A stretch of DNA of 9,500 nucleotides from Bradyrhizobium sp. Lineage in GTDB: Bacteria > Pseudomonadota > Alphaproteobacteria > Rhizobiales > Xanthobacteraceae. Position 1 is the first letter of the stretch. Each line of letters begins with the position of its first letter. Location: NCBI GenBank assembly GCA_013695565.1, contig JACDAG010000966.1, forward strand, positions 1 to 9,500. The letters run 5' to 3'. The notes beneath the pieces are model-generated. The model ran no database searches. It was not told where the DNA came from and saw nothing but the letters and a program-made list of their open reading frames with translations. This document shows positions 6,174 through 9,500 of the stretch, piece by piece. A program made the translations under genes and the position numbers.

Positions 6174-6191
6174 CGCGGCCTGACAGGCGCG
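6174..6191 (+). promoter_or_regulatory. Hairpin between ABC ATPase and sulfatase genes
   Basis: CGC then GCCT, a GAC loop, then AGGC and GCG form a seven-pair stem with one bulged G (6177). It begins 16 bases after the ATPase stop. No T-run follows, so full termination is unlikely; transcript-end stabilisation or partial attenuation between the transporter and enzyme genes is possible. No clear promoter was seen in the remaining bases up to 6287. Confidence 0.35.
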
Positions 6192-6277
6192 AACCGGAAA
6201 TCAATCACAGTAATCAAACACAGACGCGACGAGGCACGCGCGTCAACGATGACTCATGCCTTGGCGTCTATCAAATC

Positions 6278-6281
6278 GGAG
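6278..6281 (+). promoter_or_regulatory. Ribosome binding site that fixes the sulfatase start
   Basis: GGAG lies six bases before the ATG at 6288. The in-frame ATG at 6249 has no Shine-Dalgarno match and would add 13 residues before the conserved M-A-K-K-P-N-I-L-F-F strand, so 6288 is preferred. Confidence 0.65.
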
Positions 6282-6287
6282 CATTCA

Positions 6288-7685
6288 ATGGCTAAGAAAC
6301 CAAACATTCTGTTTTTCCATGTTGACAATCTGGGCATGGGCGAACTCGGTTGCTACGGCGGCGGCATTCTGCGCGGCGCCGATACCAAACGCATGGATAC
6401 TTTCGCAAAGGAAGGTGCCAAGCTGACGCACTACGTCGTCGAGCCGCAGTGCACGCCGACCCGTTCGGCGCTGATGACCGGACGTTTCCCGATCCGCTCG
6501 GGCAACCACACCATCGCGCTCGGCGGCAACGGCGGTGGCATCGTCACGTGGGAGCGCACCATCGGCACCATCCTGTCGGATGCCGGCTACGCGACCTCGA
6601 TCTACGGCAAATGGCATATCGGCGCCGAGGATGGTCGTTTCCCGACCGACCACGGTTTTGACGAGTGGTACGGTCCCTTGCGCACCTACGACGAATGCAT
6701 GTGGCTGACCGACCCGCATTACGTGCCGGAGCGCGACGGGTTTTCGCACATGCACGAGGGCGTCAAGGGCAAGGGTGCCTGGCCGCTCAAGGACGAGCAG
6801 CTCACCATGGAAACCAAGAAGACCTGCGATCTCGAGTACCAGAAGCGCGCCGTCAAGTTCATGGAAAAGTCCGTCAAGGCGGACAAGCCGTTCTACTGCT
6901 ACTTCAATCACTCGCTGATGCACTTCCCGATGAGCCCGCGCGACGAATTCGTCGGCAAGAGCACCAATGGCGATTGGGGCGACTGCCTGTTGATGCTGGA
7001 CCACGATTTCGGCGTGCTGCTCGACAAGCTCGACGAGCTTGGCGTCCGCGACAACACCATCGTCGTGATGTGCGGTGACAACGGCGCCGAGGACCATCTC
7101 GCCGGCCGTGGCACCGGCGGCTTTTTTGACGGTTCGTACTTCAGCTCGGCGGAAGGCGGCATCCGTACACCGCTGCTGATCCGCTGGCCGAACCACATCA
7201 AGCCGGGCACCGAAAGCAACGAGATGGTTCATGTCACCGACATGTTCACGACGCTGCTGTCCATGAGCGGTTGCGAGGCGCCGAAGGATCGGTTGATCGA
7301 CGGTGTCGACCAGAGCGACTTCTTCCTCGGCAAGAAGGAGACGTCGAACCGCGAGTCCTGCATCGTCTGGCTCAAGGACGAACTGCATGCCGTAAAGTGG
7401 AAGGACTTCAAGATCAACTTCAAGCGGCAGCAGCACTTCCACGATCCGGAACTGGCGCTCGGGTTTGCCCGCATCACGCATCTGAAGGAGGATCCGAAGG
7501 AGCGTGACGCAGTCAACCAACGATATGTTCGCTGGTGGGTGATGCAGCACGCCCAGCGCATCATCCACGACTTCGAGGAGAGCGCCAACAAGGAGGAGCT
7601 GATTCCGCCGGGCGCGGCACTCGATTTCGTGCCGAAGCAGCGCCAGAAGGCTAAGGCCTGTATACGATGTCTGCACCGACGATAG
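6288..7685 (+). CDS. Type I sulfatase (arylsulfatase-like), formylglycine-dependent, probably cytoplasmic
   Basis: A 465-residue hydrolase of sulfate esters. The formylglycine site is C-T-P-T-R-S-A-L-M-T-G, with Cys55 to be converted to formylglycine and Arg59 supporting it. The second sulfatase signature, G-Y-A-T-S-I-Y-G-K-W-H, is at 100-110 and gives Lys108 and His110. Predicted calcium ligands are Asp13-Asn14 and Asp264-Asn265 (C-G-D-N-G-A). His208 (N-H-S-L) and Arg293 are further likely active-site residues. Asn14 replaces the second Asp of the commoner D-D pair; V-D-N-L-G appears in a recognised branch of bacterial arylsulfatases. The protein starts directly with the first core beta strand and has no signal peptide, so it should act on imported substrate, as P. 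aeruginosa AtsA does. It overlaps the FGE gene by 19 bases. The final residues (A-C-I-R-C-L-H-R-R) look unconserved. The substrate cannot be read from sequence. Confidence 0.93.
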   Translation: MAKKPNILFFHVDNLGMGELGCYGGGILRGADTKRMDTFAKEGAKLTHYVVEPQCTPTRSALMTGRFPIRSGNHTIALGGNGGGIVTWERTIGTILSDAGYATSIYGKWHIGAEDGRFPTDHGFDEWYGPLRTYDECMWLTDPHYVPERDGFSHMHEGVKGKGAWPLKDEQLTMETKKTCDLEYQKRAVKFMEKSVKADKPFYCYFNHSLMHFPMSPRDEFVGKSTNGDWGDCLLMLDHDFGVLLDKLDELGVRDNTIVVMCGDNGAEDHLAGRGTGGFFDGSYFSSAEGGIRTPLLIRWPNHIKPGTESNEMVHVTDMFTTLLSMSGCEAPKDRLIDGVDQSDFFLGKKETSNRESCIVWLKDELHAVKWKDFKINFKRQQHFHDPELALGFARITHLKEDPKERDAVNQRYVRWWVMQHAQRIIHDFEESANKEELIPPGAALDFVPKQRQKAKACIRCLHRR

Positions 7686-8686
7686 CGGCGCCTGCCGCGC
7701 AGGGTGCAGCCGGCAATCGCCGGGGAGCGGGCTGTTGCTCGCTCTCCGGCCAAGCAAAAACGGGCGTAACGCCTGACACAATCAAGCGCGGCTTCATGAT
7801 CTGGATCCCGGGCGGCTCTTTCCTGATGGGCTCCAACAGCTTCTATCGGGAGGAACGCCCGGTGCGTCCCGCTTCCGTCGATGGTTTCTGGATCGATACC
7901 TATCCGGTCACCAACGCCGAGTTTCGAAACTTCGTCGACGCAACCGGATACGTCACCTATTCCGAACGCCGGCCGAACCCGGCGATGTATCCCGACGCCG
8001 ATCCCGAGATGCTGGTGCCGGGCTCGCTGGTGTTCAAGAAGCCCGATCGTCCGGTGAACCTGCGCAATAACCTCGCCTGGTGGGAATACAAGCCCGGCGC
8101 CGATTGGCGGCATCCGCAAGGGCCCGAGAGTTCGATCGGGGGCCGGGAGCACCATCCGGTCGTGCATGTGGCGTACGAGGACGCACTCGCCTATGCGGCG
8201 TGGGCCGGCAAGGAATTGCCGACCGAAGCGGAATGGGAATTCGCCGCGCGCGGCAGGCTTGAAGGCAAGGCCTATCCATGGGGCGACGCCTCCAATCCGG
8301 ATGGCCGGTTCATGGCCAATACCTGGCAGGGCCATTTCCCGTACCAGAATTCGGCCGACGACGGTTACGAGGGCACTTCGCCGGTCGATGCGTTCCCGCC
8401 CAATGGCTACGGCCTGTTCGACATGGTCGGCAACACCTGGGAATGGACGACGAGCCCCTTTGATGCCGTCCAGGTTCAACAAGGCGCAGCGCAGCCGCAA
8501 TCGTGCTGCCACACCAGTGCCGGCGACGACAAATCCGTGCGCCGGGTGGTGAAGGGCGGCTCGCATCTTTGCGCGCCCAATTACTGCCTGCGCTACCGGC
8601 CGTCGGCCCGTCAGGGCGAGACCGTCGATTCCTCCACCTGTCATATCGGCTTCCGCTGTGTCGTGCGTCAACCGCCGGGCAATTGA
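7667..8686 (+). CDS. Formylglycine-generating enzyme (SUMF1/FGE family)
   Basis: A 339-residue protein with the FGE-sulfatase fold from about residue 42: F-M-I-W-I-P-G-G-S-F-L-M-G, E-R-P-V-R-P-A-S-V-D-G-F-W-I-D-T-Y-P-V-T-N, H-P-V-V-H-V-A-Y-E-D-A-L-A-Y, L-P-T-E-A-E-W-E-F-A-A-R-G and Y-G-L-F-D-M-V-G-N-T-W-E-W. The segment K-G-G-S-H-L-C-A-P-N-Y-C-L-R-Y-R contains both catalytic cysteines, Cys302 and Cys307, in the spacing of human SUMF1 (C-x4-C), and H-I-G-F-R-C closes the fold. These separate a true FGE from EgtB- or PvdO-like relatives. It should oxidise Cys55 of the neighbouring sulfatase, using oxygen and, in characterised aerobic FGEs, a copper ion. Residues 1-40 are unstructured-looking with a Cys-Cys pair (23-24) and no signal peptide. 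The start is ATG with a modest TAAGG ten bases upstream, inside the sulfatase end, so the two are probably made together. Confidence 0.94.
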   Translation: MSAPTIAAPAAQGAAGNRRGAGCCSLSGQAKTGVTPDTIKRGFMIWIPGGSFLMGSNSFYREERPVRPASVDGFWIDTYPVTNAEFRNFVDATGYVTYSERRPNPAMYPDADPEMLVPGSLVFKKPDRPVNLRNNLAWWEYKPGADWRHPQGPESSIGGREHHPVVHVAYEDALAYAAWAGKELPTEAEWEFAARGRLEGKAYPWGDASNPDGRFMANTWQGHFPYQNSADDGYEGTSPVDAFPPNGYGLFDMVGNTWEWTTSPFDAVQVQQGAAQPQSCCHTSAGDDKSVRRVVKGGSHLCAPNYCLRYRPSARQGETVDSSTCHIGFRCVVRQPPGN

Positions 8687-8711
8687 CAAGAACCATTTTC
8701 TGGAAAATCCC

Positions 8712-9500
8712 ATGCAAGTCGCCAGCACCACCACCAACGCCCAACTCAGGTTTGAAGACTCGCCGTCGATCGGCGAGGTGCTTCGCGCGCCGAACCTGTT
8801 CGTCCGCGAGTCGCTGGCCGGAATGGTCACGGCGCTGGCGCTGATTCCGGAGGTGATCTCGTTCTCCTTCGTCTCCGGCGTCGATCCCAAGGTCGCGCTG
8901 GTTTCCTCCATCGGGCTGTGCCTCGTGATGTCGGCGCTCGGCGGCCGGCCCGCCATGGTCACCGCGGCGGCGGGATCGATTGCCCTGGTGATCGGGCCGA
9001 TGGTGAAGTTGCATGGCGTCGGCTATATCCTGCCGACCATTCTCCTTGCCGGCGTCATCCAGATCGTGTTCGGACTTGCCGGACTGGCGCGGGTGATGCG
9101 TTTCGTTCCGCGTTCGGTGATGATCGGCTTCGTCAACGCGCTCGGCATTCTCATTTTCGCGGCGCAGGTGCCGCACATCTTCAACGTGCCATGGCTGGTC
9201 TATCCGCTGTTTGCGCTGACCATTGCCGTCGTCCTCATCATGCCCCGCTTTACCAACGCCGTTCCGGCGCCGCTGGTCGCCATCATCGTCGTGACCGCGA
9301 TTGTAATGATCGGTCATGTGACGGTTCCCAATGTCGGCGGCGAGGGTACGATGGCGCCGGGGCTTCCGGGCATTACGGCGTTTACCGTCCCGCTTAGCCT
9401 TGAAACGCTCCGCATCATCTGGCCGACCGCGCTCAGCGTCGCATTCGTGGGGTTGATGGAGACCCTGCTGACCGCCAAGCTCGTCGATGACCTCACCGAC
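8712..9500 (+). CDS. SulP-family inorganic anion transporter (sulfate permease type), N-terminal part
   Basis: 263 codons are visible, open to the window end. The ATG at 8712 follows GGAA (8702-8705) by six bases and the FGE stop by 25 bases, so it continues the operon. SulP features are the first membrane motif with E-S-L-A-G-M-V-T-A-L-A-L-I-P-E-V-I-S (33-50), G-R-P-A-M-V-T-A-A-A-G-S-I-A-L-V (78-93), a helix around 104-125, F-V-P-R-S-V-M-I-G-F-V-N-A-L-G-I (131-146), and F-V-G-L-M-E-T-L-L-T-A-K-L-V-D-D (245-260), which corresponds to the conserved E-S-L-L-x-A element. The C-terminal STAS domain, if present, would lie outside the window. SulP proteins move sulfate, bicarbonate, dicarboxylates or other anions. 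Its place after a sulfatase/FGE pair suggests sulfate, by inference. Confidence 0.92.
   Translation, partial: MQVASTTTNAQLRFEDSPSIGEVLRAPNLFVRESLAGMVTALALIPEVISFSFVSGVDPKVALVSSIGLCLVMSALGGRPAMVTAAAGSIALVIGPMVKLHGVGYILPTILLAGVIQIVFGLAGLARVMRFVPRSVMIGFVNALGILIFAAQVPHIFNVPWLVYPLFALTIAVVLIMPRFTNAVPAPLVAIIVVTAIVMIGHVTVPNVGGEGTMAPGLPGITAFTVPLSLETLRIIWPTALSVAFVGLMETLLTAKLVDDLTD

Noticed and set aside
6249..6287. Earlier ATG for the sulfatase
   Set aside because: No ribosome binding site, and the 13 extra residues are neither a signal peptide nor part of the family core.
6285..7781. 498-codon open frame on the minus strand opposite the sulfatase
   Set aside because: It is the mirror of the sulfatase gene in GC-rich DNA; no recognised motifs, and the plus strand carries an unmistakable enzyme.
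7229..8962. 577-codon open frame on the minus strand opposite sulfatase end, FGE and SulP start
   Set aside because: It spans three recognised plus-strand genes and shows only low-complexity antisense composition rich in Arg, Ala and Gly.
1..9500. Mobile element, phage, CRISPR or tRNA signatures
   Set aside because: No transposase, integrase, regularly spaced repeats, tRNA-like cloverleaf or target-site duplications were seen; composition looks even across the genes.

Overview
The window looks like a chromosomal segment of a high-GC alphaproteobacterium, probably from the Bradyrhizobium / Rhodopseudomonas / Afipia neighbourhood. This rests on the overall GC-rich codon use, the Bug-type solute receptor at the left edge and the style of the proteins. 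No marker gene fixes the species.

Left part (1-1206): the 3' end of a Bug/TctC-family periplasmic solute-binding protein on the plus strand runs tail-to-tail, with only 7 bases between, into a DUF72 (YecE-like) gene on the minus strand. Neither appears functionally tied to what follows.

Middle (1207-2825): a non-coding stretch with an inverted repeat and a run of imperfect ~18-base tandem repeats leads into a Crp/Fnr-family regulator (1500-2297). A 528-base gap follows. It contains an AT-rich block with a perfect 6-bp inverted repeat (2393-2409), a weak promoter candidate, and a long leader with a 15-base direct repeat.

Right part (2826-9500): six co-directional, tightly packed genes form a likely operon. 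They are an SsuA/TauA/NrtA-type ABC receptor, an ABC permease, an ABC ATPase, a type I sulfatase with an intact C-T-P-T-R formylglycine site and no signal peptide, a formylglycine-generating enzyme (FGE) with both catalytic cysteines, and a SulP-family anion transporter cut by the window end. The simplest reading is a sulfate-ester module. The ABC system imports an organosulfate, the sulfatase cleaves it in the cytoplasm after FGE converts Cys55 to formylglycine, and SulP moves the released sulfate or another anion. The layout resembles the known pseudomonad ats loci (sulfate-ester ABC transporter next to a cytoplasmic arylsulfatase) but adds a dedicated FGE, a SulP protein and a Crp/Fnr regulator upstream.

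The most unusual item is the ABC receptor. After a normal NrtA/SsuA-like binding domain it carries about 110 extra residues that read as a NosL-like domain (the copper-chaperone family of nitrous oxide reductase loci), with cysteines kept but the usual methionine positions changed. Because aerobic FGEs are known to need copper, a NosL-like domain in an operon with an FGE is worth testing, although it may equally be a divergent ligand or interaction domain. The substrate and the regulator's signal cannot be read from sequence.
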